A stretch of DNA of 64,000 nt from Candidatus Nanopelagicales bacterium (lineage in GTDB: Bacteria > Actinomycetota > Actinomycetes > S36-B12). The position numbers and the translations under genes are program-made. The notes under the pieces were generated by a model that saw only the letters and a program-made list of their open reading frames with translations, ran no database searches and was not told the origin of the DNA. Positions 10,715 through 18,953 of this stretch are shown here, one piece after another (position 1 is the stretch's first letter; each line of letters opens with the position of its first letter). Location: NCBI GenBank assembly GCA_018609125.1, contig JABAYF010000016.1, positions 1 through 64,000 of the forward strand, read 5' to 3'.

Positions 10715-11824
10715 TTAAACCTCAATCCCAAATGCCCGGGTAAACCGAACGTCTCCCTCAACCATGTCCCGCATGTCCGTTACACCATGCCGGAACATCA
10801 GTGTGCGCTCAACGCCCATGCCGAAAGCAAAACCTGAGTACACATCAGGGTCGATTCCCGCGGCTTCCAGGACACGTGGATTAACCATGCCGCAACCGCC
10901 CCATTCGATCCAACCTTCGCTGCCGCAGGTACGACATGGACTGCCCAGGTTGCCCACAGATTCGCCACGGCACAGAAAACACAAGACATCAATTTCCGCG
11001 CTAGGTTCGGTGAAGGGGAAGTATGACGGGCGTAGGCGCGTGGAAATTCCTTCACCGAACATCATCGTCGCCAAGTGATCCAAGGTGCCCTTCAAGTGCG
11101 CCATCGTGATGCCCTCATCAACGGCGAGGCCCTCTATCTGATGAAAAACCGGCGTGTGGGTGGCATCGAGTTCATCGGTGCGATAGACGCGCCCCGGTGC
11201 AACGACATAAACTGGAAGCGGCCGTTCTAGCAATGCCCGCATTTGAATCGGCGACGTTTGAGTGCGCAGGACAACACCGCTTTCGGCGGAATCGACGAAG
11301 AAAGTGTCCTGCATCGTTCTTGCGGGATGGTCGGGCCCGATGTTGAGGGCATCGAAGTTGAACCATTCGGCTTCAGCTTCCGGGCCTTCGGCAATCTCAT
11401 AGCCCATGAGCAAGAACACCTCACTCATTCGCTCCATCATGGTGGTGAGTGGGTGCCTGCCCCCGGTGTGCCCGCGGTCAGTAGGCATCGAAACATCGAT
11501 GGTCTCCTCGCGCAGCACCCGCAGATCTCGTTCAACTGCCAAGTCACCTTCACGTCGTTCCAGCGCCTCGTTGACCGACCGGCGCGCCTCGCCCATTCGC
11601 TTGCCCGCCTCAGCCTTCGCCGCCGGGGGTAGTGCGCCTATCTCGCGATTGGCTAGTGAAAGAGCCGACTTGTCACCGGTATGGTCCCGGCGCACGTCTT
11701 TCAGTTCAGTGAGGTCCCTCGCCGCCTCGATAGCCGCGAGCGCTTGCCCAACGGCTTCGCCCACCGCCTGCGGCTCTAGCGCCGCGACGCCAACGGGGTC
11801 ATAGGAACGATTGGGCGCTGACAT
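10715..11824 (-). CDS. pheS: Phenylalanyl-tRNA synthetase alpha subunit
   Basis: Catalytic subunit of PheRS. Class II motifs are visible: motif 2 around YRTDELDATHTPVFHQIEGL and motif 3 FGMGVERTLMFRHG near the C-terminus, after an N-terminal coiled-coil (about residues 10-95). Length 369 is typical. It starts only 3 bases after the cysNC stop, so it probably shares a transcript with the sulfate-activation genes. No T-box or attenuator is visible in the short spacer. Confidence 0.97.
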   Translation of the reverse strand: MSAPNRSYDPVGVAALEPQAVGEAVGQALAAIEAARDLTELKDVRRDHTGDKSALSLANREIGALPPAAKAEAGKRMGEARRSVNEALERREGDLAVERDLRVLREETIDVSMPTDRGHTGGRHPLTTMMERMSEVFLLMGYEIAEGPEAEAEWFNFDALNIGPDHPARTMQDTFFVDSAESGVVLRTQTSPIQMRALLERPLPVYVVAPGRVYRTDELDATHTPVFHQIEGLAVDEGITMAHLKGTLDHLATMMFGEGISTRLRPSYFPFTEPSAEIDVLCFLCRGESVGNLGSPCRTCGSEGWIEWGGCGMVNPRVLEAAGIDPDVYSGFAFGMGVERTLMFRHGVTDMRDMVEGDVRFTRAFGIEV

Positions 11825-11827
11825 TGA

Positions 11828-13726
11828 TTATTCACCCACGATCAGGGCAACAAGCCGATCAACGTTTTCGGCCAGATCGCCTCCGCCATCCAACACAATG
11901 TCTGGATGCTCTGGGCTTTCATATCCTTGACCCACTCCGGTCATATTAGGAAGGGTGCCCGATGCAGCCTTCGCGTAGAGACCCTTGGGGTCGCGTTCGA
12001 CACACAACTCCACCGGTGTATCTACGAAGACCTCGATGAACTCCCCGTCGCGAAAAATTTCTCGAGCCGCCCGACGATCGGCCGTAAAAGGTGACACCAG
12101 CGCCACCAGCACAACGAGCCCGGCCTCCAGCATTAAGCGCGCAGCCTCGGCAACCCGGCGCACGTTTTCGGCACGATCCTCTGGCGTAAAACCTAGGTCC
12201 TTGTTCAAGCCGGTGCGCACATTGTCGCCATCCAAAACGAAGGTATGCAGACCCAGCGCATGAAGACGTCGCTCAGCCGCATCGGCGATCGTGGATTTTC
12301 CTGATCCCGGCAGCCCGGTGAGCCAAACCACCTGAGGCCGCTGGTTTTTCAGCAGCGCACGAGCATCACGGTTGACCTCATACGCGTGGGGCACCACATT
12401 GAGTGACCGTCGCAGCACGTGGGTGACCATGCCCGCCGCCACGGTGTCTGCCGTTACGCGGTCGACCAGCAAGAAGCCACCTGTGTCGCGGAAGTCGGCG
12501 TAGGGGTCCATCGCCATCGGAACGTCAGTGGCGATTTCGACGCGGCCAATGTCGTTCATTTCCAGCACTCGAGCTGCCAGTTCTTGACCACTGACCACAT
12601 CGCGTCGGTGGCGAACAACGGTGACGGTGGCCGGCACTGTCCGAGGTCCGTTGACCAGCCAGTAAGACCTGCCATGCATGAGCGGTTCTTCACCTGTCCA
12701 CACCACATCGGCGGAGAAACGATCAGCCGGTTGCGGCCACGCGGTGGCGCCTTGAGCGTTGACCCCGATTGCCGCCAGAAGATCGCCGCGGGTGACGTCT
12801 ACTTCGTGATCCAACGTGATCGTGATCGCTTGGCCGGTGTACCCCACGCTGAGATCACCATGGAAATCGACGATCCGATCGACTTTGGCGCTCACGCCAC
12901 TGCCCGCCACGATGATCTCGTCGCCAGGCCGAACGCTACCTGCCGTAACGGTACCCGCGTAGCCGCGAAAATTATCTTCGGCCCTAACGATGAACTGCAC
13001 CGGAAGACGAAATGACGCCTCCACGCTCTGCACCGGCGCCCATTCCTGCAGCGCTTGCAGCAGAGAAGGACCACGATACCAAGGCATTTCAGCGGTGGAT
13101 GTGGTGACATTATCGCCCACCACAGCGCTCACGGGAATGGCCAGCACCTCGTCAACACCAAGGCGTGCAGCTGCGGCGCGCACTTGACCGGCTAATTCTT
13201 CGAAGGTGGCGTGCTCATAACCGACGAGATCCATCTTGTTGATCGCCAGGATCATGCTCTTCACACCCATCAACGCACACACGGTGAGATGACGAAACGT
13301 TTGGGGTCGCACCCCACGCGCTGCATCAACAAGCAGCACGGCAACCTCAGCATTCGATGCCGCAACCGCCATGTTGCGGGTGTACTGCTCATGCCCCGGT
13401 GCGTCAGCGATGATCACGCGTCGGCCATTGGGCAAATACATATGGCGGTAGGCCACATCGATCGTGATGCCCTGTTCGCGTTCAGCCTCTAAACCATCGG
13501 TGAGCAACGAGAAATCGATCTCGCCAATTGGGATCGTGGATCCGCCCCTTCGGGTGCGGCGTGCGTAGTCGAGTTGGTCCTCGGGGATGGAACCTGTCTC
13601 GGTAAGTAGGCGCCCAATAAGAGTCGACTTACCGTCATCAACGGAACCACAGGTGACGAGTCGGAGAACAGGAACGAGCCCGAAACTGTCAGTGCGGTCA
13701 TCACGGGGGTGTGCAACGGTGGTCAT
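11828..13726 (-). CDS. cysNC: Bifunctional sulfate adenylyltransferase large subunit / APS kinase
   Basis: Fusion of CysN (GTPase subunit of ATP sulfurylase, about residues 1-440) and CysC (adenylylsulfate kinase, about 440-632). CysN shows the G1 loop DDGKSTLIGRL, the G3 segment DAPGHEQYTRNM and NKMDL; CysC shows its own P-loop GLPGSGKST and DGDNVRTGLNKDLGF. It would make APS and then PAPS. It overlaps cysD by one base (TAATG). The CysNC fusion is common in actinobacteria. Length 632 is normal for the fused form. Confidence 0.96.
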   Translation of the reverse strand: MTTVAHPRDDRTDSFGLVPVLRLVTCGSVDDGKSTLIGRLLTETGSIPEDQLDYARRTRRGGSTIPIGEIDFSLLTDGLEAEREQGITIDVAYRHMYLPNGRRVIIADAPGHEQYTRNMAVAASNAEVAVLLVDAARGVRPQTFRHLTVCALMGVKSMILAINKMDLVGYEHATFEELAGQVRAAAARLGVDEVLAIPVSAVVGDNVTTSTAEMPWYRGPSLLQALQEWAPVQSVEASFRLPVQFIVRAEDNFRGYAGTVTAGSVRPGDEIIVAGSGVSAKVDRIVDFHGDLSVGYTGQAITITLDHEVDVTRGDLLAAIGVNAQGATAWPQPADRFSADVVWTGEEPLMHGRSYWLVNGPRTVPATVTVVRHRRDVVSGQELAARVLEMNDIGRVEIATDVPMAMDPYADFRDTGGFLLVDRVTADTVAAGMVTHVLRRSLNVVPHAYEVNRDARALLKNQRPQVVWLTGLPGSGKSTIADAAERRLHALGLHTFVLDGDNVRTGLNKDLGFTPEDRAENVRRVAEAARLMLEAGLVVLVALVSPFTADRRAAREIFRDGEFIEVFVDTPVELCVERDPKGLYAKAASGTLPNMTGVGQGYESPEHPDIVLDGGGDLAENVDRLVALIVGE

Positions 13727-14646
13727 TAGAAGTAACCCTCTGCCTTCTTGGCTTCCATCGATCCGCTGCCTTCACCGTCAATCAAACGCCCTGCGCGCTC
13801 TGAGACATTGCTCTCCAGCATCTCGGCAATCAAGGTGTCCAGATCTGCCGCGATTGACTCAACCGCGCCGCTGAGTGGATAGCACCCGAGGGTGCGGAAC
13901 CGAACGCTCTTCATCACCGGTTGCTCGCCGGGGAGCAGCGGAAGTCGGTCGTCATCAGCCATGATCAAGGTACCCTCACGCTCGACCACGGGTCGTGGTT
14001 TGGCGAAGTACAAATCGGGGATCTCGATGCCCTCGCGACGGATGTATCGCCAGATGTCAAACTCGGTCCAATTGCTGATGGGAAATGCCCGCATCGTTTG
14101 ACCCTCGGCCAACAGAGTATTTGCCGTGCGCCAAAACTCTGGCCGCTGTTTACGAGGATCCCATCGGTGCCCAGGTTCGCGGAGGCTAAAGATGCGTTCC
14201 TTCGCCCGAGATTTTTCTTCATCACGGCGAGCACCGCCAATTGCGCAGTCGGCCTGCAGTTCGTCAAGGCCCTGCCGAAGAGCCACCGTTTTCATAATTC
14301 GGGTGTACTCGTGGGCACCGTGGGTAAACGGAGTGATTCCTTCGGCAACCGCCGCATGATTAGTGGCGATTTTTAAGTCCAGGTCGAGTTCTCGGGCCAC
14401 GCGATCGCGAAAAGCGATCATTTCCTTAAACTTCCACGTGGTGTCAATGTGCATCACCTTGAAAGGAATAGCAGCCGGATAGAAAGCCTTACGCGCAAGA
14501 TGGAGGAGCACGCTGGAATCTTTGCCGATGGAATAGAGCAGAACCGGTCGGCGAAAAGCCCCGGCCACCTCACGATAGACGTGCAAAGCCTCAGCCTCTA
14601 GCGCGTCGAGAACCTGATCCTCAGACACATCTGCAACAGATGGCAC
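13726..14646 (-). CDS. cysD: Sulfate adenylyltransferase small subunit
   Basis: ATP-pyrophosphatase subunit that adenylates sulfate, driven by the CysN GTPase. The PP-loop [13 protein letters not shown] lies near residue 40, with [12 protein letters not shown] and the [15 protein letters not shown] loop following. I choose the GTG at 14646 because AAAGGG is 7 bases upstream; the TTG at 14652 has only two bases between it and the same AAAGGG. Length 306. It heads a likely cysD-cysNC-pheS-pheT unit. No cysH, cysI or sulfate transporter genes are next to it. Confidence 0.95.
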   Translation of the reverse strand: MPSVADVSEDQVLDALEAEALHVYREVAGAFRRPVLLYSIGKDSSVLLHLARKAFYPAAIPFKVMHIDTTWKFKEMIAFRDRVARELDLDLKIATNHAAVAEGITPFTHGAHEYTRIMKTVALRQGLDELQADCAIGGARRDEEKSRAKERIFSLREPGHRWDPRKQRPEFWRTANTLLAEGQTMRAFPISNWTEFDIWRYIRREGIEIPDLYFAKPRPVVEREGTLIMADDDRLPLLPGEQPVMKSVRFRTLGCYPLSGAVESIAADLDTLIAEMLESNVSERAGRLIDGEGSGSMEAKKAEGYF

Positions 14647-14693
14647 AGACAAACCCTTTCGACTAGGAGCAGCGAACGCTCAGCCTTCCTCAA

Positions 14694-14725
14694 GCGGTTC
14701 TCGTTTCGTGGCGCGCGAGAACCGC
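14694..14725. terminator. 10-bp perfect hairpin between cysD and the upstream gene
   Basis: The arms GCGGTTCTCG and CGAGAACCGC are perfectly complementary over 10 bp with a 12-base loop. It lies in the 116-base gap upstream of cysD and downstream of the dioxygenase-like gene. It could end transcription of the latter, but no T-run follows on the minus strand, so a role as an operator or mRNA structure for cysD is equally possible. Confidence 0.45.
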
Positions 14726-14762
14726 CTTATTAACGTACCGGTCAGGCATTCAACCGATGCGA

Positions 14763-15539
14763 TCAGGCTTCACTCATGACGTCGGCAGTGATACCGCTGG
14801 CTGCCTCTTTGGCCGCCTTACGCTGCGCTACGTCTGCGGCAGCCTGTTCGGCCAGGCCCGCCGGCAAATCCGGGCTGGCCACACGCGACCTGGGCTGACG
14901 GGCATCGATGTAGCGGGAAAGTTCTGGGCCTGATTCCCACGAGGTGATCAGGCAGTAGCGCACATCGTCGCCGGGATGCCAAACGGCGTGCCATAGGCGT
15001 TGCGTGTCGATGATGACCTGCGCCCCCGCGGGCAGTGAGATGCGCGTCTCAGTTGAGGGATCGTCCTTGTCCTCACGAAGAATCATGACGCTGTCGGGAT
15101 TGTCCGTAAGGTTGAAAAACCCGCGCACAATCCAGCCGGTCCCTTCAGGATTCAGCCGGTTGTTGTCATCAATATGGAGGTTGTACAAGGAGTCGGCATA
15201 GTCATTGGGCTTCAGTTCAATGACACGACACCGACCGATATTGGCGCCGGGCTCCTCCGCTCGTGCTTTCAACCGAGGGGCCAGGGCGGCGTTGGCTTCA
15301 ACCCAGACTCCGTCCTTGTCTGTCTTGGCGGGGTCATGGTGCCAGAACCCGTTGCACTCCAGATCGCCATAGGCGCTGGCCAGTGGAGCGAAGCGAGTGT
15401 CGCCGGATGACTTCCAATCGACGTACTCGATGTCGAGCCACTCGGTGGGATCAGCAGCCTGGTCATGGGGCGCTAGGACGACATAACCGGTTTCGGCGAA
15501 AATTGGGAGGCTGATGTAGTCGGTTATGGACTGAGTCAT
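14763..15539 (-). CDS. Unknown protein, possible 2-oxoglutarate/Fe(II) oxygenase-like fold
   Basis: I do not recognise this 258-residue protein as a named family. A possible iron site is H122-x-D124 (LHIDDNN), a distal His at H184 or H188 (RLWHAVWHPG) and a following Arg at R194, the order expected for the double-stranded beta-helix of 2OG/Fe(II) dioxygenases. The stretch GFFNLTDNPDSVMILRE between them is compatible with that fold. The last 45 residues are Ala/Lys-rich and probably helical. The start is the ATG at 15539 with AAGGG 11 bases upstream. It sits alone between an rRNA methyltransferase gene and cysD on the same strand. A link to sulfur metabolism is only a guess from position. Confidence 0.7.
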   Translation of the reverse strand: MTQSITDYISLPIFAETGYVVLAPHDQAADPTEWLDIEYVDWKSSGDTRFAPLASAYGDLECNGFWHHDPAKTDKDGVWVEANAALAPRLKARAEEPGANIGRCRVIELKPNDYADSLYNLHIDDNNRLNPEGTGWIVRGFFNLTDNPDSVMILREDKDDPSTETRISLPAGAQVIIDTQRLWHAVWHPGDDVRYCLITSWESGPELSRYIDARQPRSRVASPDLPAGLAEQAAADVAQRKAAKEAASGITADVMSEA

Positions 15540-15668
15540 GTCTAAAGAAACCCTTCTCACCTGACACGTAGACCCCCGGCACATCGGGGCTGCTCCCTAT
15601 TGTGGCCCAACCCGACTCGGTGGACGTGGCACGCCCGCCGGTGTGTCGAAGTCCCAGGCCGCCTAGGC
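15540..15668. other. Spacer upstream of the dioxygenase-like gene
   Basis: A 129-base gap. Read on the minus strand it holds a short GC hairpin (CCCCG-ATGTGC-CGGGG) and no convincing promoter or gene. The hairpin could act as a weak terminator for the methyltransferase gene or as 5' leader structure. Confidence 0.35.
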
Positions 15669-16478
15669 CTAGACCTGCCACACATCGGCGTAGATGCACA
15701 GGCCCGCGGCGACAGCAAGATTGAGGCTCTCGGTGTTGCCAGGCATAGGGATAGCGACGGTCGCTGCGGCCGATGCCACCGCCGATTGCTCAAGGCCGCG
15801 AGCCTCATTCCCCAGCAGCCAGGCGAATGGCGCAGAAAGTAGCTGTCGAACCTGCGCCGACCCCAGCAAAAGGTGAGAAAGCGGATCTGTGGCCAAGACA
15901 GATATCTCCGCCTGCGTTAATGCATCACTGATCTCGGTCAACTTTCCACCGACGCACACAGGCATGGTGAAAATGGAGCCAGCCGTAGCACGAACACATT
16001 TCTCGTTCATCGGATCCACCGACCCGGCCGTAAAGATTACGCCGTCATAGCCGGCTGCATCTGCTGTGCGCACGATCGTTCCAGCATTTCCAGGATCGTT
16101 GACCTCATGCAAGATCACTAGCCGCCTCGGTGCGCGCAGCAGCAATGCTTGCAGGCTAATGCCCACCTGATCGGCGACAGCAATGATTCCTGGCGGTGAC
16201 TGGGTGCGTCCCACCGCAACGCTGACGGCTTCTGTCATCACAATGAGCAGTGATCGGTGTTTTTGGGCCAGTTCGACAAGATCTGCGTGGTCTGCGGTGG
16301 CTGCTTCAGTCAGCCACAATTCGCGGACATGTCCGTGTGCTAAGGCCGCTTCGACCGAGGCGTAGCCCTCAACGACGAAGACACCGCGATCATCGCGGTG
16401 TCTTCGCTGCTGGAGCTTGCGGATCGAGGAGACTCGAGGCGACGCGATCGATGTGATCTGCACCGAGCCCGAGGGCAT
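15669..16478 (-). CDS. TrmH/SpoU-family rRNA 2'-O-methyltransferase
   Basis: SAM-dependent 2'-O-methyltransferase of the SPOUT class, acting on 23S rRNA or tRNA. The trefoil-knot motifs are all present: NDPGNAGTIVRTADAAG (motif 1), LLGNEARGL (motif 2) and IPMPGNTESLNLAVAAG (motif 3). The N-terminal 90 residues form the substrate-binding domain. Length 269. In mycobacteria a homologue (tsnR-like) sits at this same place after rplT. It is 5 bases downstream of rplT, so it belongs to the infC-rpmI-rplT operon. The exact target nucleotide cannot be read from sequence. Confidence 0.9.
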   Translation of the reverse strand: MPSGSVQITSIASPRVSSIRKLQQRRHRDDRGVFVVEGYASVEAALAHGHVRELWLTEAATADHADLVELAQKHRSLLIVMTEAVSVAVGRTQSPPGIIAVADQVGISLQALLLRAPRRLVILHEVNDPGNAGTIVRTADAAGYDGVIFTAGSVDPMNEKCVRATAGSIFTMPVCVGGKLTEISDALTQAEISVLATDPLSHLLLGSAQVRQLLSAPFAWLLGNEARGLEQSAVASAAATVAIPMPGNTESLNLAVAAGLCIYADVWQV

Positions 16479-16483
16479 GACGG

Positions 16484-16855
16484 TTACGCCGCAGAATGTG
16501 TCGCGACGGCTTCGCGAGCGATGTGCACGAGCTCGGTGAAGGTGGCTTCATCATGAACCGCCAATTCGGCGAGCATGCGGCGATCAACTTCGATGCCGGC
16601 AATCTTTAGCCCTTGAATGAAACGGTTGTACGTCATGTCGTGGGCCCGCACACCGGCATTGATGCGCGTAATCCACAGGCGACGAAAATCACCCTTGCGA
16701 GCCTTACGATCGTCGAAGGCATAGACAGCCGAGTGAGTGACCTGCTCTTTAGCCTTGCGGTACAGGCGCGAACGTTGGCCGCGGTAACCGCTGGCCTGTG
16801 CCAACACCTCGCGACGCTTTTTGTGGGCGTTCACCGCGCGCTTTACGCGTGCCAT
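16484..16855 (-). CDS. rplT: Ribosomal protein L20
   Basis: Early assembly protein of the 50S subunit that binds 23S rRNA. Family segments [17 protein letters not shown] and [17 protein letters not shown] near the N-terminus and the globular C-terminal part ([12 protein letters not shown]) are clear; 123 residues. A good AGGAG site is 6 bases before the ATG. In other bacteria L20 represses its own operon by binding mRNA; possible target structures are noted upstream of rpmI and infC. Confidence 0.98.
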   Translation of the reverse strand: MARVKRAVNAHKKRREVLAQASGYRGQRSRLYRKAKEQVTHSAVYAFDDRKARKGDFRRLWITRINAGVRAHDMTYNRFIQGLKIAGIEVDRRMLAELAVHDEATFTELVHIAREAVATHSAA

Positions 16856-16913
16856 GGCGAGCTCCTAATGTGTGAGTTGGGAATATCGGACTAAATGTCA
16901 GTGGAAGGAAGGT

Positions 16914-17108
16914 TCAGCGACCGAGCATCTTCTTGACCTTGGGTGCGTCAGCGGCTGACACCCCAACATCGGCGGCGAGCCGACGGGTGCGCCTGCTGCT
17001 CTTGCTCTCCAGAAGGTGACGTCGGTTGGCTTGCTCCCGCATGATCTTGCCCGAACCGGTCACTTTGAATCGCTTCTTCGCCCCACTGTGGGTCTTCTGC
17101 TTCGGCAT
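16914..17108 (-). CDS. rpmI: Ribosomal protein L35
   Basis: Small basic 50S protein of 64 residues beginning [20 protein letters not shown], the family's usual N-terminus. The ATG at 17108 has AAGGAAG 7 bases upstream; the longer open frame to 17210 reads through the spacer and is not real. It sits between infC and rplT in the standard order. Confidence 0.97.
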   Translation of the reverse strand: MPKQKTHSGAKKRFKVTGSGKIMREQANRRHLLESKSSRRTRRLAADVGVSAADAPKVKKMLGR

Positions 17109-17216
17109 GGAACAACTTCCTTCTTTTACTCGGGGCGACGAATTACTTGGTCGCCCAATCTGGGGTGGAGCCTGTCGAGAGGGGTGGAGCCTAGTGAGGC
17201 TAAAAATCACTACCCG
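17109..17216 (-). promoter_or_regulatory. Structured infC-rpmI spacer, candidate r-protein leader
   Basis: This 108-base spacer contains, in the mRNA sense, a 6-bp hairpin TAGTGA/TCACTA (17192-17212), two exact 12-base direct repeats AGGCTCCACCCC 7 bases apart (17181-17192 and 17162-17173), and a perfect 7-bp hairpin GGGCGAC/GTCGCCC (17133-17156), ahead of the rpmI ribosome-binding site. Such density of structure is more than a plain spacer needs. Autoregulation by L20 or L35 is inference. Confidence 0.5.
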
Positions 17217-17816
17217 CTAAGCCTGGGTCGCAATCGGTTGAACCTGATCATCTGCGTCCACCGCTATACGAGCCGCTTTCGCCGCGCTGGCCTTTGCATC
17301 TGACTTACGCCGGTGGGGCGCAAGCACCATGATCATGTTTCGGCCATCCTGCTTCGGAGTAGCTTCGACGAAGCCCAAGTCATCCACGTCCTCGGCCAAC
17401 TTACCGAGCAACCGAATTCCTAGCTCTGGCCGAGACTGCTCACGGCCACGGAACATGATGGTGATTTTGACCTTGTCCCCGGCCCGCAAGAAGCGCTCCA
17501 CATGACCCTTTTTGGTCTCGTAGTCGTGCGGGTCGATCTTGGGACGAAGCTTCATCTCTTTGATCACGGTGTGTGACTGGTTCTTGCGCGCTTCCCGAGA
17601 CTTCACGGCGGCTTCGTACTTGAACTTGCCGTAGTCCATGAGCTTGCATACCGGTGGCTTGGCCATGGGAGCAACCTCAACAAGATCAAGATCTGATTCC
17701 TGGGCCAGACGCAGTGCGTCATCGATTTTTACGATGCCAACCTGCTCGCCTTCGGGCCCGACAAGTCGAACCTCGGGAACGCGAATCCGGTCATTGATGC
17801 GGGGTTCGACGCTGAT
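17217..17816 (-). CDS. infC: Translation initiation factor IF-3 (probable AUC start)
   Basis: IF-3 binds the 30S subunit and checks start codons. The N-domain ([19 protein letters not shown]), linker ([13 protein letters not shown]) and C-domain ([45 protein letters not shown]) are present. Translation most likely starts at ATC (17814-17816, ISVEPRIND): a perfect AAAGGAGG lies 4 bases before it, the first residues match other actinobacterial IF-3, and infC is known to use rare AUU/AUC/AUA starts for self-control. The frame stays open upstream, and a GTG seems possible but would overlap the Shine-Dalgarno. Length 199 with that start. The C-terminal tail after APHRRK is variable. Confidence 0.95.
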   Translation of the reverse strand: MSVEPRINDRIRVPEVRLVGPEGEQVGIVKIDDALRLAQESDLDLVEVAPMAKPPVCKLMDYGKFKYEAAVKSREARKNQSHTVIKEMKLRPKIDPHDYETKKGHVERFLRAGDKVKITIMFRGREQSRPELGIRLLGKLAEDVDDLGFVEATPKQDGRNMIMVLAPHRRKSDAKASAAKAARIAVDADDQVQPIATQA

Positions 17817-17820
17817 GGCG

Positions 17821-18030
17821 CCTCCTTTAACCACGTTGTCGATGTCGCCATCGACGCAAAACGGTGTGAAAGGGCTCGATATCAGCGCGCAGGGCGCGCC
17901 GAACACGCAACGAACGCGTGACCAACCTGAATGAACTTAAGGCGTTCATCAGGTGGGAATCGAGATTCCACTTGGGCGGTGGGAGCAAGAAGCAGCCTGC
18001 GCCGCACACTATGCTCCCTAGGTCTGCGAG
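17821..18030 (-). promoter_or_regulatory. infC 5' leader with hairpins
   Basis: The gap upstream of infC holds several inverted repeats on the minus strand: GTCGATG-GCGA-CATCGAC, a perfect 7-bp stem with a GNRA loop at 17838-17855, ending 9 bases before the Shine-Dalgarno; a GCGCG/CGCGC stem near 17886-17900; and CCTGATGAAC paired with GTTCATTCAGG at about 17927-17954. I could not place a confident -10/-35 pair. The structures suggest post-transcriptional control of the infC operon. Confidence 0.5.
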
Positions 18031-18039
18031 GGTATCAGT

Positions 18040-18459
18040 ATGGCTTCTCCCGCCGACCACGTCGGTCCCCTAGGCAACCAAGACCGAAACCAGGCATCCG
18101 CAGCAGATCCACTTCTCAGCGATGAAGATGTCGCCATTCGCGATATCACGGAGGTACCAGCCGCAGAGGTTGTGACCACTCTTGCCGTACACCTCATGAC
18201 TGCCGCAGCGGTGCGCTGCGGGCTCGCTGAGGGCCCTGACGCCCCTGAGCAGGTTGACCTGGCCGAGGCACGCATTTTGATCAATGCACTTGCCGGCCTC
18301 GTCACGACAGCGGCTCCCGACATCGGCAGCCAACATGCAGCGCCGTTGCGGGACGGACTCACTTCCCTGCAGCGCGCCTTCCGAGAAGCATCTGCGCTAC
18401 CCGACGCTCCCGGACAGGGTCCAGGCGAACAACTCACCGGACCCGTTGTCATGCGCTAG
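18040..18459 (+). CDS. DUF1844 protein
   Basis: Small actinobacterial protein of unknown function, 139 residues. The DUF1844 core is clear: DITEVPAAEVVTTLAVHLMTAAAV, then DLAEARILINALAGL, HAAPLRDGLTSLQRAF and the C-terminal PGQGPGEQLTGPV. It is divergent from infC, the usual neighbour of this family. The ATG has GAGGG 6-10 bases upstream; a possible -10 TATGCT lies near 18010. No signal peptide or membrane segment is seen. Its stop codon TAG overlaps the stop of the convergent gene within one CTAG. Confidence 0.9.
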   Translation: MASPADHVGPLGNQDRNQASAADPLLSDEDVAIRDITEVPAAEVVTTLAVHLMTAAAVRCGLAEGPDAPEQVDLAEARILINALAGLVTTAAPDIGSQHAAPLRDGLTSLQRAFREASALPDAPGQGPGEQLTGPVVMR

Positions 18460-18953
18460 GGAGCCTCGGGATGCCCAGGAGGCGATGTCGGGCCCCGTGC
18501 CTCAGCCAGGGATTGAAGGGCCGGTCCATCAATAACAAATGGGGTGGGGCCGGCAACGTCGATCAGCACCCCATCGGCATGCTCAGCAATCGATGCTGCC
18601 GCAACCGAAATTGCCATCGCCGGTACCGGTCGAGCGGTGGGATCCCAACGGGCCAGCGACTCCTGACTGGTAAAAGCCAATAATCCGCGGCGACCGTCTG
18701 GTTGTACCAGCGTCACCGTCGCCATATGGGATGACTTATCGGCACCGCTGTCATCGGCTTCGTCGAGCACCGCTACGACGGGCACGAGTAGCCGAGATCG
18801 GGCCAACGCCGAAAGCAATTCCGCAAACGTCGTCGGGTCCGTCGCAAATTGATCGAGAGCTGCCAACAGTTGTTGGTCCCCGCTGCCATCGTCGTGTTGA
18901 AACTGTGTTGGCGTTTCAATGTGACGCCCGTTGCCTGGCACGGGTGTGGTCAT
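18456..18953 (-). CDS. SseB-like domain protein
   Basis: Protein of 165 residues resembling the SseB N-terminal domain (ALDQFATDPTTFAELLSALARSRLLVPVVAVLD, then a central DGRRGLLAFTSQESLARW and a C-terminal LIDVAGPTPFVIDGPALQ). Function unknown; in actinobacteria such genes commonly follow hisG or lie near infC. The ATG at 18953 overlaps the hisG stop (ATGA), which fixes the start; the longer frame runs into hisG. Its TAG stop is shared with the convergent DUF1844 gene. Confidence 0.8.
   Translation of the reverse strand: MTTPVPGNGRHIETPTQFQHDDGSGDQQLLAALDQFATDPTTFAELLSALARSRLLVPVVAVLDEADDSGADKSSHMATVTLVQPDGRRGLLAFTSQESLARWDPTARPVPAMAISVAAASIAEHADGVLIDVAGPTPFVIDGPALQSLAEARGPTSPPGHPEAP

Noticed and set aside
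12419-13015. 198-residue open frame on the plus strand opposite cysNC
   Set aside because: It is antisense to a fully conserved enzyme, has no recognisable domain and no fitting ribosome-binding site; GC-rich codon use of the real gene creates it.
17109-17210. 34-residue N-terminal extension of L35
   Set aside because: The L35 family begins MPKQKTHSG with its own ribosome-binding site; the extension is the structured spacer.
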